Positions 17,331-25,662 of a stretch of DNA of 64,000 bases are shown one piece after another. Position numbers and translations under genes: made by a program. Position 1 is the first letter of the stretch. Each line of letters opens with the position of its first letter. This DNA comes from Abyssibius sp040880065. GTDB lineage: Bacteria > Pseudomonadota > Alphaproteobacteria > Rhodobacterales > Rhodobacteraceae. The DNA lies in assembly GCA_040880065.1 (NCBI GenBank), contig JBBDJE010000053.1:13896-77895 (forward strand). The letters are read 5' to 3'. The notes below the pieces were generated by a model, which made no database searches, was not told the DNA's origin, and worked only from the letters and a program-made list of their open reading frames with translations.

Positions 17331-18158
17331 ATGCAAAACACCGCACTTGAAGCCGCCATTGAAGCCGCGTGGGAAGCCCGCGACACGATCAGCCCCGCCA
17401 CAACAGGCGAAACCCGCGATGCGATCGAGCACACGCTCGGCGCACTTGACAGCGGCGCACTGCGTGTAGCCGAGCCGCGCGACAGCGGTGAATGGCATGT
17501 CAACCAATGGGCCAAGAAAGCGGTGTTGCTGTCCTTTCGGCTGAATGACATGAAACCGATTTCCGGCGGCAATGGTAACAGCACATGGTGGGACAAGGTT
17601 CCCTCCAAATTTGAGGGCTGGGGCGAAAGCCAATGGCGCGCGGCAGGCTTTCGCGCCGTTCCCGGTTCGATCGTGCGCCGCTCGGCCTATATCGCGCCGG
17701 GTGTGGTGCTGATGCCGTCCTTTGTAAACATCGGTGCCTATGTCGATGAAGGTTCGATGGTCGATGGCTGGGCCACGGTCGGAAGCTGCGCGCAGATCGG
17801 CAAAAACGTGCACCTGTCCGGAGGTGTGGGCATTGGTGGCGTGCTGGAGCCCATGCAGGCCGGCCCGACGATCATTGAAGACAACTGCTTTATCGGCGCG
17901 CGCTCCGAAGTGGTCGAGGGCTGTATCGTGCGGACAGGTTCGGTGCTGGGCATGGGGGTGTTCATCGGCAAATCGACCAAGATCGTCGATCGTGAAACCG
18001 GCACCGTCAGCTATGGCGAAGTGCCGCCCTATTCGGTAGTCGTCGCCGGCTCCATGCCCTCGAAAAACGGCATCAACCTTTATTGTGCAGTCATCGTGAA
18101 ACGGGTTGACGAACGCACCCGCTCCAAAACCAGCATCAACGAGCTTTTACGTGACTGA
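17331..18158 (+). CDS. dapD: 2,3,4,5-tetrahydropyridine-2,6-dicarboxylate N-succinyltransferase
   Basis: The 275-residue protein is full length. Residues about 1-100 are the helical N-terminal domain. A left-handed beta-helix of hexapeptide repeats follows (IAPGVVLMPSFVNIGAYVDE, MVDGWATVGSCAQIGKN, VHLSGGVGIGGVLEP). It ends with the conserved NLYCAVIVKRVDE and KTSINELLRD. It transfers succinyl from succinyl-CoA in the diaminopimelate/lysine pathway. dapE, the later pathway step, lies 0.9 kb downstream, with two other genes in between. Confidence 0.97.
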   Translation: MQNTALEAAIEAAWEARDTISPATTGETRDAIEHTLGALDSGALRVAEPRDSGEWHVNQWAKKAVLLSFRLNDMKPISGGNGNSTWWDKVPSKFEGWGESQWRAAGFRAVPGSIVRRSAYIAPGVVLMPSFVNIGAYVDEGSMVDGWATVGSCAQIGKNVHLSGGVGIGGVLEPMQAGPTIIEDNCFIGARSEVVEGCIVRTGSVLGMGVFIGKSTKIVDRETGTVSYGEVPPYSVVVAGSMPSKNGINLYCAVIVKRVDERTRSKTSINELLRD

Positions 18159-18729
18159 TGAAATCGAACAAACAAGGAAAGAGTTCTTAGCCTTCCGCGA
18201 TGATTGCATTTGGCTAGTAACTGTTTTCAATAACCACCAGAACCTTTTCGATAGAGGTCCGGAAACTGATGAACTACTTGTTAAAGTAGCTGGATGGTTT
18301 TTTATGGACTTTAGTATCGTTTCTCAAGAGTATTTTGCCGTTCTCGTTGGTAGGTTAACCGACCCGGCGTCAAAAGGAAAATATGCAAATCTATCAGTAG
18401 ACTATGTATTGGCCCAACTCGATAGCCTTGATTTATCGACAGAAGCTATTGGACAAATTGCCGATGACATAAATCTCTACTCCAAGAATACCCTAGAAGC
18501 ACGTAACAAACTGGTAGCACACAGAGATCGTGACACGATTCTAAATCCCAGACCACCTAAGGAATGGCCCAAGATAGAAGCGACACAGTTTGTTAGAAAC
18601 ATTAATAGCTTCTGCAATTTGGTCGCTGTTCAATTGGAGCTTGAGCCACTAGATTTTCTAGCAACTCCTGCAAAAGGGGATGCCATTGACTTAATTAAGT
18701 TCTTAAAGGCGACTGGGGGTAATCGGTGA
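18151..18729 (+). CDS. HEPN-like protein inserted between dapD and dapE
   Basis: GTG 18151 overlaps the dapD stop by 8 nt and gives 192 residues. No closer ATG exists. I do not recognise a named family with certainty. The segment around residues 110-125 reads EARNKLVAHRDRD, matching the R-N-x(4)-H pattern of HEPN RNases and AbiU2-like abortive infection proteins. Helical content looks high. The gene is visibly AT-richer than its neighbours (runs such as TTTTTTATGGACTTTAG), with codon use unlike dapD and dapE. Its TGA overlaps the next GTG (GTGA), so it is coupled on both sides. It is probably an imported gene that joined the operon. Confidence 0.55.
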   Translation: MTDEIEQTRKEFLAFRDDCIWLVTVFNNHQNLFDRGPETDELLVKVAGWFFMDFSIVSQEYFAVLVGRLTDPASKGKYANLSVDYVLAQLDSLDLSTEAIGQIADDINLYSKNTLEARNKLVAHRDRDTILNPRPPKEWPKIEATQFVRNINSFCNLVAVQLELEPLDFLATPAKGDAIDLIKFLKATGGNR

Positions 18730-19085
18730 GATTGTCGGAAAAAAAACCCAAACGCCCCCAGCAGGTGTTTACCCTGCTGGTCGAGGTGGGCCGCAGCCCC
18801 GATGATGACCTGCCAAAGGGCGCAACAGGTGCGGCGCTGATGGTCTATGCCAGCGGAGTGGATGAACAAGAAGCGGTGAATGAAACCGTGAATGTGCTGC
18901 AAACCGCAGGGCTGAACCCGCTCGATGTTTCGGGCTATGGCACGCTGGAGGAACGGCTGGCTGACGGGCACGACATTTCGGAAGAGGAACGCGGGCTGAT
19001 GGACCGTGCCTTGGCCGAAAATGCCGTGATCGTCGCGCAGATGACCCCGTTTTTCGAGGATAAAAAGCCGAACGGCCCCCATTAG
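18726..19085 (+). CDS. Small conserved-looking protein of unknown function in the dap operon
   Basis: This 119-residue acidic, soluble protein starts with a basic N-terminus (KKPKRPQQVFTLLVEVGR). A central part (MVYASGVDEQEAVNETVNVL) and a glutamate-rich C-terminus with PFFEDKKPNGPH follow. I do not recognise a domain. GC content and codon use agree with dapD and dapE, unlike the gene before it. The GTG start overlaps the preceding stop by 4 nt, and dapE begins 9 nt downstream. Before the AT-rich gene arrived it probably followed dapD directly, so its natural start could have been altered. Confidence 0.65.
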   Translation: MRLSEKKPKRPQQVFTLLVEVGRSPDDDLPKGATGAALMVYASGVDEQEAVNETVNVLQTAGLNPLDVSGYGTLEERLADGHDISEEERGLMDRALAENAVIVAQMTPFFEDKKPNGPH

Positions 19086-19094
19086 GAACCTGTC

Positions 19095-20240
19095 ATGCAA
19101 CTGGACCCTGTAGAGCTTACCGCCAAACTGGTGCGCTGCGCCTCTGTCACACCGGATGAGGGCGGCGCGCTGGTGTTGCTGGAAGAATTGCTTTCAAAGG
19201 CGGGCTTTAGCTGCACGCGCGTCGACCGTGGCGGCATTTGCAACCTGTTTGCTCGCTGGGGCACGCCCGGCAATGGCCGCACCTTCGGCTTTAACGGCCA
19301 TACCGATGTGGTGCCCGTGGGCAACCGCGATGACTGGACGCACGACCCGTTCGGTGCAGAAATTCACAATGGCAAGCTTTACGGGCGCGGCAGTGTTGAC
19401 ATGAAATCAGGCGTGGCCGCCTTTGTGGCCGCCGCGGTGGATTTTGTCACCGAAACCCCGCCTAATGGCAGCATTGTCATCACCATCACAGGTGATGAAG
19501 AAGGCGACGCGCTGCACGGCACCACGGCGATTCTGGACTGGATGGCCGCCAATGGCGAACGTATGGACCATTGCCTTGTGGGCGAGCCGACCAGCCCCGA
19601 CACGATGGGCGAGATGATGAAGATCGGGCGGCGCGGCTCGATGACCGCCTATTTCGTGGCGCGCGGGCAACAGGGGCATTCGGCCTATCCGCAGCGTGCG
19701 CGCAACCCGCTGCCTGCTTTGGCGCGCCTGCTGGACCGGCTTGCCAGCCACGAGCTCGACAAGGGCACCGCACATTTTGATGCCTCAACCCTTGCCATCA
19801 CAACAATCGACTGTGGCAACCCTGCCAATAACGTAATCCCTGCCAGCGGGCGCGCAACTGTGAATATCCGCTTTAACGATGCGCATACTGCAGAACGTAT
19901 AACCGCGTGGATGGCGTCGGAAATTGCAAAAATAACCGCCGAAACGGGCATTGAAATCGACATGCAGATCAAGGTTTCGGGCGAGAGCTTCATTACCGAG
20001 CCGGGTGAATTCTCAGAACTTGTGGCCGATGCTGTGGCGGAACAATTCGGCCAGCGCCCGCAATACTCCACAAGCGGCGGCACATCAGATGCGCGGTTCA
20101 TCAAAGCCCATTGCCCGGTGGTGGAATTCGGGCTTGTCGGGCGCGGTATGCATCAGGTTGACGAATGCGTGGAGGTTGCGCAGATCGGCCAGCTCAAAGC
20201 CGTTTATACAGGTATTTTGCGCCGCTACTTTACCCCCTGA
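19095..20240 (+). CDS. dapE: Succinyl-diaminopimelate desuccinylase
   Basis: The 381-residue M20 family metallohydrolase has the zinc-ligand motifs in order: GHTDVVPVG, YGRGSVDMKSG, TGDEEGDALHGT with the catalytic glutamate, LVGEPTS, and the C-terminal EFGLVGRGMHQVDE. The dimerisation lid domain lies between (RGSMTAYFVARGQQGHSAYP). It releases succinate from N-succinyl-LL-diaminopimelate, four pathway steps from aspartate semialdehyde condensation. It starts 9 nt after the small gene with AGGA upstream and is the last dap gene here. Confidence 0.97.
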   Translation: MQLDPVELTAKLVRCASVTPDEGGALVLLEELLSKAGFSCTRVDRGGICNLFARWGTPGNGRTFGFNGHTDVVPVGNRDDWTHDPFGAEIHNGKLYGRGSVDMKSGVAAFVAAAVDFVTETPPNGSIVITITGDEEGDALHGTTAILDWMAANGERMDHCLVGEPTSPDTMGEMMKIGRRGSMTAYFVARGQQGHSAYPQRARNPLPALARLLDRLASHELDKGTAHFDASTLAITTIDCGNPANNVIPASGRATVNIRFNDAHTAERITAWMASEIAKITAETGIEIDMQIKVSGESFITEPGEFSELVADAVAEQFGQRPQYSTSGGTSDARFIKAHCPVVEFGLVGRGMHQVDECVEVAQIGQLKAVYTGILRRYFTP

Positions 20241-20364
20241 TACACCCGCACCGCCTTAGTGTGAAAAGCACCGCCCTGCGGGTTCGTTACAAAATTGCTC
20301 GCCCGCCAGTTCTTTTAGCTGTTAAGCTGGGCCGCACATGCATCAACACTATTGGGGGGGTAAA

Positions 20365-20736
20365 ATGGAGTTGAACTGGTTGGCATTTATCGTCGGCGCC
20401 ATCGCCGCCTTTATGGCGGGCTGGGCGTGGTATAGCCCAATGGTCTTTGGCAAGGGCTGGGCAGCGGGCTCGAAGGTTGAACTGGGCAGCGCATCATCCA
20501 TGCCGGTTTTTGCCATGGTCGTGCAATTGATCGCGGTTTTTCTATTATCGCTGGTCGTCTCGCTAACCGCGCTAGATGCCGGGCTTTATACAGCCATTGC
20601 CGCCATTCTGGCCGCTGCCGCTTTCGTTGTGTCCAGCGGTGCCTTCATCCATAAATCGGCCTACGCGCTCTTCGTTGATGGTGGCTATATCATCCTGTCG
20701 GGCGTCATCATGATAGCCTGTCACGCCATCTTCTAG
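20365..20736 (+). CDS. DUF1761 family membrane protein
   Basis: ATG 20365 follows a GGGGGGG tract and gives 123 residues. Four hydrophobic segments (about 4-22, 45-68, 73-92, 103-122) and the motif AWYSPMVFGKGW after the first helix mark the DUF1761 family. Its function is unknown. It stands 124 nt after dapE, long enough for its own promoter. Confidence 0.75.
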   Translation: MELNWLAFIVGAIAAFMAGWAWYSPMVFGKGWAAGSKVELGSASSMPVFAMVVQLIAVFLLSLVVSLTALDAGLYTAIAAILAAAAFVVSSGAFIHKSAYALFVDGGYIILSGVIMIACHAIF

Positions 20737-20812
20737 CCACCCATGCGGCGATTTGCGTGCTGTCACCCCGCCTGAAAATGGCATAGCTGGGTGGCAAAAT
20801 CAGGGGGATGCG

Positions 20813-21217
20813 ATGATAGGACGCTTAAACCATGTGGCAATTGCCGTGCCCGACCTTGGCGCGGCCATCGCCCTTTACCGCGATGCGCTTGGTGCTGAAG
20901 TTGGCGCGCCGCAAGACGAGCCCGACCTCGGTGTGACAGTGGTGTTCATCACCCTGCCCAACACGAAAATCGAGCTGCTTTACCCGCTTGGCGAAGCCTC
21001 GCCCATTGCCGGTTTTCTTGAGAAAAACCCGTCTGGCGGCATTCACCATATTTGCTACGAGGTTGAAGACATTCTTGTGGCCCGCGACAGGCTTACCGCC
21101 AGTGGTGCGCGCGTTCTTGGCGGGGGCGTGCCAAAAATCGGTGCGCATGGCAAGCCGGTTTTGTTTTTGCACCCGAAAGATTTCAACGGCACGCTGATCG
21201 AATTGGAGCAGGTATGA
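20813..21217 (+). CDS. mce: Methylmalonyl-CoA epimerase
   Basis: The 134-residue VOC-fold protein starts at ATG 20813 behind AGGGGG. The metal ligands are in LNHVAIAVPDL, GGIHHICYEV and the final GTLIELEQV, typical of methylmalonyl-CoA epimerase. It converts the (2S) and (2R) forms on the propionyl-CoA to succinyl-CoA route. Its stop overlaps the start of the DUF1467 gene (ATGA), a pairing common in Rhodobacteraceae. Confidence 0.92.
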   Translation: MIGRLNHVAIAVPDLGAAIALYRDALGAEVGAPQDEPDLGVTVVFITLPNTKIELLYPLGEASPIAGFLEKNPSGGIHHICYEVEDILVARDRLTASGARVLGGGVPKIGAHGKPVLFLHPKDFNGTLIELEQV

Positions 21218-21483
21218 GCATTGTATCCTTCATCGTTCTCTTCGCCGTTATCTGGTTCATGACGCTGATGATCATGCTCCCCATCGGCCTGCGCACGCAA
21301 GGCGAAGAAAATGACACGGTCAGGGGCACGCCATCCTCAGCGCCATCCAACCTGCGCATGGGGCGCAAACTGGCCATTGTTACGCTTATCGCGGTGCCCA
21401 TTTGGCTGGGGCTGAGCGCGATCATCGAATATGACGTGGTGACAGTGGCCGATCTGGACTGGCGCGGTGTGCTGTCGCGCTAG
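21214..21483 (+). CDS. DUF1467 family small membrane protein
   Basis: The 89-residue protein has two membrane helices (about 4-24 and 53-72) joined by a polar loop containing IGLRTQGEE and VRGTPSSAPSN, both typical of DUF1467. It is coupled to mce by a 4-nt overlap. Its TAG stop is also the first three bases of the 105-bp palindromic element. The function is unknown. Confidence 0.8.
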   Translation: MSIVSFIVLFAVIWFMTLMIMLPIGLRTQGEENDTVRGTPSSAPSNLRMGRKLAIVTLIAVPIWLGLSAIIEYDVVTVADLDWRGVLSR

Positions 21484-21585
21484 GCGAGCCGCGTTCATAT
21501 CCATTCACGCGCCACGCTCTAAATGCTGATGACGCATGTTTTGAATGCAGAAAACCGGTTCCCACTTTTGTTGCAACATGCTTTA
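21481..21585. repeat. 105-bp palindromic element, copy 1 (diverged left arm)
   Basis: The right half carries CATGTTTTGAATGCAGAAAA, CCGGTTCCCAC and TTGCAACATGCTTTA, nearly identical to the copies at 28226 and 59274. The left half is diverged but still recognisable (CATTCACGC, ACGCTCTAA, GACGCATG). Its first three bases are the stop of the DUF1467 gene and its last three, read on the minus strand, are the stop of the nitroreductase gene. Confidence 0.8.
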
Positions 21586-22161
21586 GGCGCGCATCCAGCT
21601 CGTTTTGGCGGCAATATCCGGGCGCGGGCGTTCGGGCGGTGCGGCGCGTTCGGTGCCAATATGAATAAACCCGGCCACAAACTCATCGGGCGCAAGCTCT
21701 AGCCCTTGCTGCAAAAATGCCGGGTCCAGCGCCATCCAGCCGCTTAGCCAGTTCGCACCCCAACCTGCGGCGGCGGCGGCATTGAGCAGCGACAGGCACA
21801 CTGCACCCGCCGAAAGTATTTGTTCGACCTGTGGCACTTTTTCGCTGATCACAGGCGATGAAATCACCGCAACCACCAGCCCAGCATCGGCAAACTGGCT
21901 TTTGGATTTTGCGATTTGTTCCGCCGCGTGCCCCATTTCAGTGGCACGCGCCTCGGTCAATGCAGCAAGCCGCGCCAACGCCTCTCCTTGCAGAACGATA
22001 AGACGCCACGGCTCGAGCTTGCCATGGTCGGGCACACGCAATCCGGCTTCAAAAATCGGGGCGAGCGCCGCTTCATCGGGCACAGGCAGGCCAAGCGATT
22101 TTGCCGGGCGCGAGCGGCGGGTGCGCAGAAAATCCAGCACTTCGGAATTGGCTTTAGGCAT
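21583..22161 (-). CDS. Nitroreductase family protein (YdjA-like)
   Basis: The 192-residue FMN-dependent nitroreductase fold protein begins with LDFLRTRRSRPAKSL, the phosphate-binding start of the family. It has RVPDHGKLEPWRLIVL for flavin contact and GWGANWLSGWMALD in the C-terminal half. Its short length fits the YdjA group, which reduces nitro compounds or quinones with NADH or NADPH. The natural substrate is unknown. The TAA stop lies in the terminal bases of the palindromic element. hisG ends 26 nt upstream on the same strand. Confidence 0.85.
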   Translation of the reverse strand: MPKANSEVLDFLRTRRSRPAKSLGLPVPDEAALAPIFEAGLRVPDHGKLEPWRLIVLQGEALARLAALTEARATEMGHAAEQIAKSKSQFADAGLVVAVISSPVISEKVPQVEQILSAGAVCLSLLNAAAAAGWGANWLSGWMALDPAFLQQGLELAPDEFVAGFIHIGTERAAPPERPRPDIAAKTSWMRA

Positions 22162-22187
22162 GGGGCCTCCTGAATTAGGCGTTTAAC

Positions 22188-22877
22188 TTACGCGCCGAGT
22201 TGGGCCAGAAACCGGCTGCGCAATGCGTCCAGCCCTGTCCAATTGGCCGTTTTTGCGGCAAATAGCGTGGCCTGGCTGGCCAGAATTGGCGCGTCACCAA
22301 TGATTTTCAAATGGTTTGCCGCCAGCGTTTCGCCCGATGATGTGATATCGGCAATCGCCTCGGCGGTCTGGTTGCGCACCGTGCCTTCGGTCGCGCCCTG
22401 ACTGTCAACCAGTTGATAATCGGCAATACCGGCGCGCGCCAGATAATCACGCACTATCACGTGGTATTTGGTGGCAATGCGCATGCGAAACCCGTGGCGG
22501 GCGCGGAATTGCGCCGCGATTGCGTCAAAATCATCCAGACTGTCACAGTCAACCCAGGCGCGTGGCACGGCCAATATCAGGTCGGCATGGCCAAAACCCA
22601 TGGGCGCGATCACCTCGACGGCGCTGGAATGGGCGGGAATTTTTTCGTGCACCAGATCCAGCCCTGTCACGCCGAAATGGATGCGCCCGGCGGCAAGTTC
22701 GCGCGGAATTTCACCGGCCGAGAGCAGTTGCAATTCCAACCCGTCAAACCCGTCGACCTGGCCTGCATATTCACGGCCCAAACCACTGCGCGCCAGCGTA
22801 ACACCACGCGCTGCGAACCAGTCAAAACACTGTTCCTGCAAACGGCCCTTGGAGGGCACCGCAAGACGAATGCGCAT
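22188..22877 (-). CDS. hisG: ATP phosphoribosyltransferase, short form
   Basis: The 229-residue length is that of the short HisG that lacks the C-terminal histidine-binding domain and needs HisZ. Motifs include LAVPSKGRLQEQ at the N-terminus and the PRPP loop around DSQGATEGTVRNQTAEAIAD. It catalyses the first step of histidine synthesis, ATP plus PRPP to phosphoribosyl-ATP. It overlaps the hisZ stop by one base. Confidence 0.96.
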   Translation of the reverse strand: MRIRLAVPSKGRLQEQCFDWFAARGVTLARSGLGREYAGQVDGFDGLELQLLSAGEIPRELAAGRIHFGVTGLDLVHEKIPAHSSAVEVIAPMGFGHADLILAVPRAWVDCDSLDDFDAIAAQFRARHGFRMRIATKYHVIVRDYLARAGIADYQLVDSQGATEGTVRNQTAEAIADITSSGETLAANHLKIIGDAPILASQATLFAAKTANWTGLDALRSRFLAQLGA

Positions 22878-24019
22878 TACCCCCCCCCTTTTGCGGCCAA
22901 TAGCGCCTCGGGGCGCAGGATGCCGCCAATCGCAGGAATGCCCTGCCCCTGACCGAGCATTGCGGTCATGGCATCATAGCGCCCGCCTTGGGCAATTTGC
23001 GGCAGATCAGGGCGGTTCAGGGCCTGAAAGCCAAAAACAAACCCGTCGTAATATTCCAGCGTTGTGCGCCCGAAACTTGCTTCAAAGGGCAGGCCTGCCG
23101 TATCGACCCCGGCAGCGTGCAAGGCTGCTGCACGGTCTGCAAACTGCACAGCAACGCTGCCAAGCGCGGGCAGCTTCTCGGCCAGTATATCAAGCTTGGG
23201 TGCGATCTTATCAACCATGCCCGCAAGGCTTAGCACAGCATTCAGCACGGCAACCTCGCTTGCATTTAGCGGTGGCTGTTCTGCCTCGTCTGCCAGCACG
23301 GCCGCCCGCGCTTCAATTTCCTCAAGCGCGCGCAACCCGATAAGCGGTGCGGCATCGCAAACCAACCCCGCCAGCCGCCCGGCGTGAACCGCATCAAGCA
23401 GTGATTGGCGGGCTTCAGTTGGCCGCGACGGCGCGCTAAAGCGTTCAAGCAAGTGCTTGAACCGCGCAGGCCGCCACAAATGGCGCATTAGCGCGGCGCG
23501 ACGCGCGGCAGAAGTGGTTAAGCCATTAACGGCTGCGCGTAAAATCCCCAGATCGCCGGTTGCAGCCTGAACAGGCAAATCGCTTAGGGCCGTCTGCATC
23601 AGACAAAACACCTCGGCGTCGATTTCGGCGGCATCACCACGGTCAAACCGTTCGAACCCCACTTGCATATATTCATTGGGCCGCGCCGACCCTGCCGCCT
23701 GACGCCGCCAGACCTGCCCGTAATACATATAGCGCGCAGGCTCGCTGCCATCGCGCATATGCAGTTGCACCACGGGCACCGTAAAGTCGGGCCGCAGCAG
23801 CATTTCGCCTTGCGCCGGATCGGTCGTTGTATAGGCGCGCGCACGAATATCTTCGCCATAAAGGTCGATCAGCACATCGGCGGGCAGCAGCGCGGGCGGG
23901 TCCAGCCATTCGGCCCCGGCATCGGCAAACAGCGCCAAAAGCCGCGCAACCTCGCCCTGAAGCGCGCGCAACCCTGCGCCAGACCGTCCGCCGGGCAGAT
24001 ATGCGCGGTCAGTCTGCAT
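22877..24019 (-). CDS. hisZ: ATP phosphoribosyltransferase regulatory subunit
   Basis: From ATG 24019 the product has 380 residues and resembles a class II tRNA synthetase core without anticodon-binding domain: LLRPDFTVPVVQLHM, YYGQVWRR and GGRYDAMTAMLG. HisZ binds histidine and controls short HisG in a hetero-octamer. The start overlaps hisS by 11 nt and the end overlaps hisG by 1 nt, so hisS-hisZ-hisG are translationally coupled. Confidence 0.94.
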   Translation of the reverse strand: MQTDRAYLPGGRSGAGLRALQGEVARLLALFADAGAEWLDPPALLPADVLIDLYGEDIRARAYTTTDPAQGEMLLRPDFTVPVVQLHMRDGSEPARYMYYGQVWRRQAAGSARPNEYMQVGFERFDRGDAAEIDAEVFCLMQTALSDLPVQAATGDLGILRAAVNGLTTSAARRAALMRHLWRPARFKHLLERFSAPSRPTEARQSLLDAVHAGRLAGLVCDAAPLIGLRALEEIEARAAVLADEAEQPPLNASEVAVLNAVLSLAGMVDKIAPKLDILAEKLPALGSVAVQFADRAAALHAAGVDTAGLPFEASFGRTTLEYYDGFVFGFQALNRPDLPQIAQGGRYDAMTAMLGQGQGIPAIGGILRPEALLAAKGGG

Positions 24020-25505
24020 GTGCAGCCCGTGCAATCATCTTTTGCACCTCGCCAACCAGATCGACCCGCTTCACGCTACGCTGCGCGGGTTGGGATTTCC
24101 ATTCTTCGTTCGTCGTAATATCGGCCGCCAAAGCCGCGCCAAGGGCAAGGTCCTTCAGTTGCACAACGCCGTCGGCACGCTCATGGCTGCCCTCGATCAC
24201 CGCCACGGGGCTGTTGCGCTGGTCGGCATATTTAAGCTGGCGGCCAAGGTCCTTGGGGTTACCCATATACATTTCGGCGCGGATACCTGCGGCGCGCAAC
24301 GCGCCCACCATGGCCTGATACTGCGCCAACTGGTCCTTATCCATAACGCAAACAACCACCGGCCCAAGTGATGTGCGGCGGGTTTGGCCCTTCGCCACAA
24401 GCGCCGCCAACAGCCTGTCGACCCCGATTGAAACGCCGGTTGCCGGCACTTCCTGCCCCGTAAAGCGCTTGACCAGATCATCATAGCGCCCGCCACCGGC
24501 GACCGAGCCAAACTGCTTTGGCCGCCCCTTTTCATCGTTGATCTCAAAGGTTAATTCAGCCTCGTAAACCGGGCCGGTATAATACCCAAGGCCGCGCACG
24601 ACCGAAGGGTCGATCAGCACACGATCTGCGCCATAGCCTTGCGCATCGGCGAGCGTGGCAATGGTTTCAAGCTCGTCAACACCGGCAAGGCCAATGGCAG
24701 AACCCGCAACGGCATCGCGCAGATTTGCCAGCGTTTTGGCAGCATCATCGCCGCGCGAGGTCAGGAAAGCCAGCACGGGTGCGGCCTGGTCATCGCTTAA
24801 GCCAACACCATCAATATAGGCGCCCGACGTATCAAGCCGACCCTTGCCCAAAAGCTGGCGCACACCCGCCGCGCCGACCTTGTCAAACTTGTCAATCGTG
24901 CGCAAAACCGCGTCGCGCTGGCCTGCATCGTCACTGGCAATATTCATGGAATCCAAAATACCGTTAAGCACTTTACGGTTATTGACTCTCACCACATAGT
25001 CGCCGCGCGAAATGCCAACGGCTTCCAGACAATCAGCCAGCATGGTGCAAATTTCGGCATCCGCCGCCACGCTGGGCGCGCCTACGGTATCGGCATCGCA
25101 CTGGTAGAACTGGCGAAATCTTCCGGGGCCAGGCTTTTCGTTGCGCCAGACCGGGCCAAAACTGTAGCGGCGATAGGGGTTGGGCAGTGTGTTGCGAAAC
25201 TGCGCGTAAACCCGTGCAAGCGGTGCGGTCAGATCATAGCGCAGCGCCATCCAGCTTTCATCTTCATCCTGCCAGGCGAAAACGCCGGCATTCGGGCGGT
25301 CAACATCGGGCAGGAACTTGCCCAAAGCCTCGACCGTTTCAACAGCGCTGCTTTCCAGCGGGTCAAAGCCGTAGGCATGATACACATCGGAGATGCGGCG
25401 CAGCATTTCTGCCCGCGCGGTCACATCTGCCCCGAAATAATCCTGAAAACCGCGCGGCGTTTCTGCGCGCGGGCGGCGTTGTTTGCCCGATTTGTCTTGT
25501 GCCAT
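24009..25505 (-). CDS. hisS: Histidine--tRNA ligase
   Basis: ATG 25505 gives 498 residues starting with a basic tail before ETPRGFQDYF. The longer upstream frame has no family support. Class II motifs are visible: YSFGPVWRNEKPGPGRFRQF split over motif 2, FYQCDADTVG, the histidine-specific GLGYYTGPVYEAE, and GGGRYDDL as motif 3. The anticodon-binding domain follows (GPVVVCVMDKDQL, QLKYADQRNSPVAVIEG). It charges tRNA-His. The first gene of the his trio, it diverges from the Hint-domain gene. Confidence 0.96.
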   Translation of the reverse strand: MAQDKSGKQRRPRAETPRGFQDYFGADVTARAEMLRRISDVYHAYGFDPLESSAVETVEALGKFLPDVDRPNAGVFAWQDEDESWMALRYDLTAPLARVYAQFRNTLPNPYRRYSFGPVWRNEKPGPGRFRQFYQCDADTVGAPSVAADAEICTMLADCLEAVGISRGDYVVRVNNRKVLNGILDSMNIASDDAGQRDAVLRTIDKFDKVGAAGVRQLLGKGRLDTSGAYIDGVGLSDDQAAPVLAFLTSRGDDAAKTLANLRDAVAGSAIGLAGVDELETIATLADAQGYGADRVLIDPSVVRGLGYYTGPVYEAELTFEINDEKGRPKQFGSVAGGGRYDDLVKRFTGQEVPATGVSIGVDRLLAALVAKGQTRRTSLGPVVVCVMDKDQLAQYQAMVGALRAAGIRAEMYMGNPKDLGRQLKYADQRNSPVAVIEGSHERADGVVQLKDLALGAALAADITTNEEWKSQPAQRSVKRVDLVGEVQKMIARAAHAD

Positions 25506-25587
25506 AGCGGCCCCCGGCCTGAAAACTCTCAGCGCAGTCCTATCGCAAAGCCGCGCGCAGGGGCAAGGCCGCATCATCGGCAATCTC

Positions 25588-25615
25588 TTAACCTCGCATT
25601 AACCACGAGTTAACC
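25588..25615. promoter_or_regulatory. Three in-phase TTAACC half-sites, CtrA-type tandem box
   Basis: TTAACC occurs at 25588, 25599 and 25610, so each TTAA is separated from the next by exactly 7 nt. This gives two overlapping TTAA-N7-TTAA sites, the known CtrA consensus of alphaproteobacteria. The array ends 47 nt before the GTG of the Hint-domain gene and 82 nt before the hisS start in the other direction. Confidence 0.65.
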
Positions 25616-25662
25616 GTTTCGGCGCATTTTAATAAACTAGTTGCGACTCCGAAGGGAAAAAC

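Noticed and set aside
18758..18780. Perfect 8-bp hairpin (CCAGCAGG/CCTGCTGG) near the start of the small dap-operon gene.
   Set aside because: It lies within codons of a protein-like sequence and has no T-run or family match, so I give it no regulatory role.
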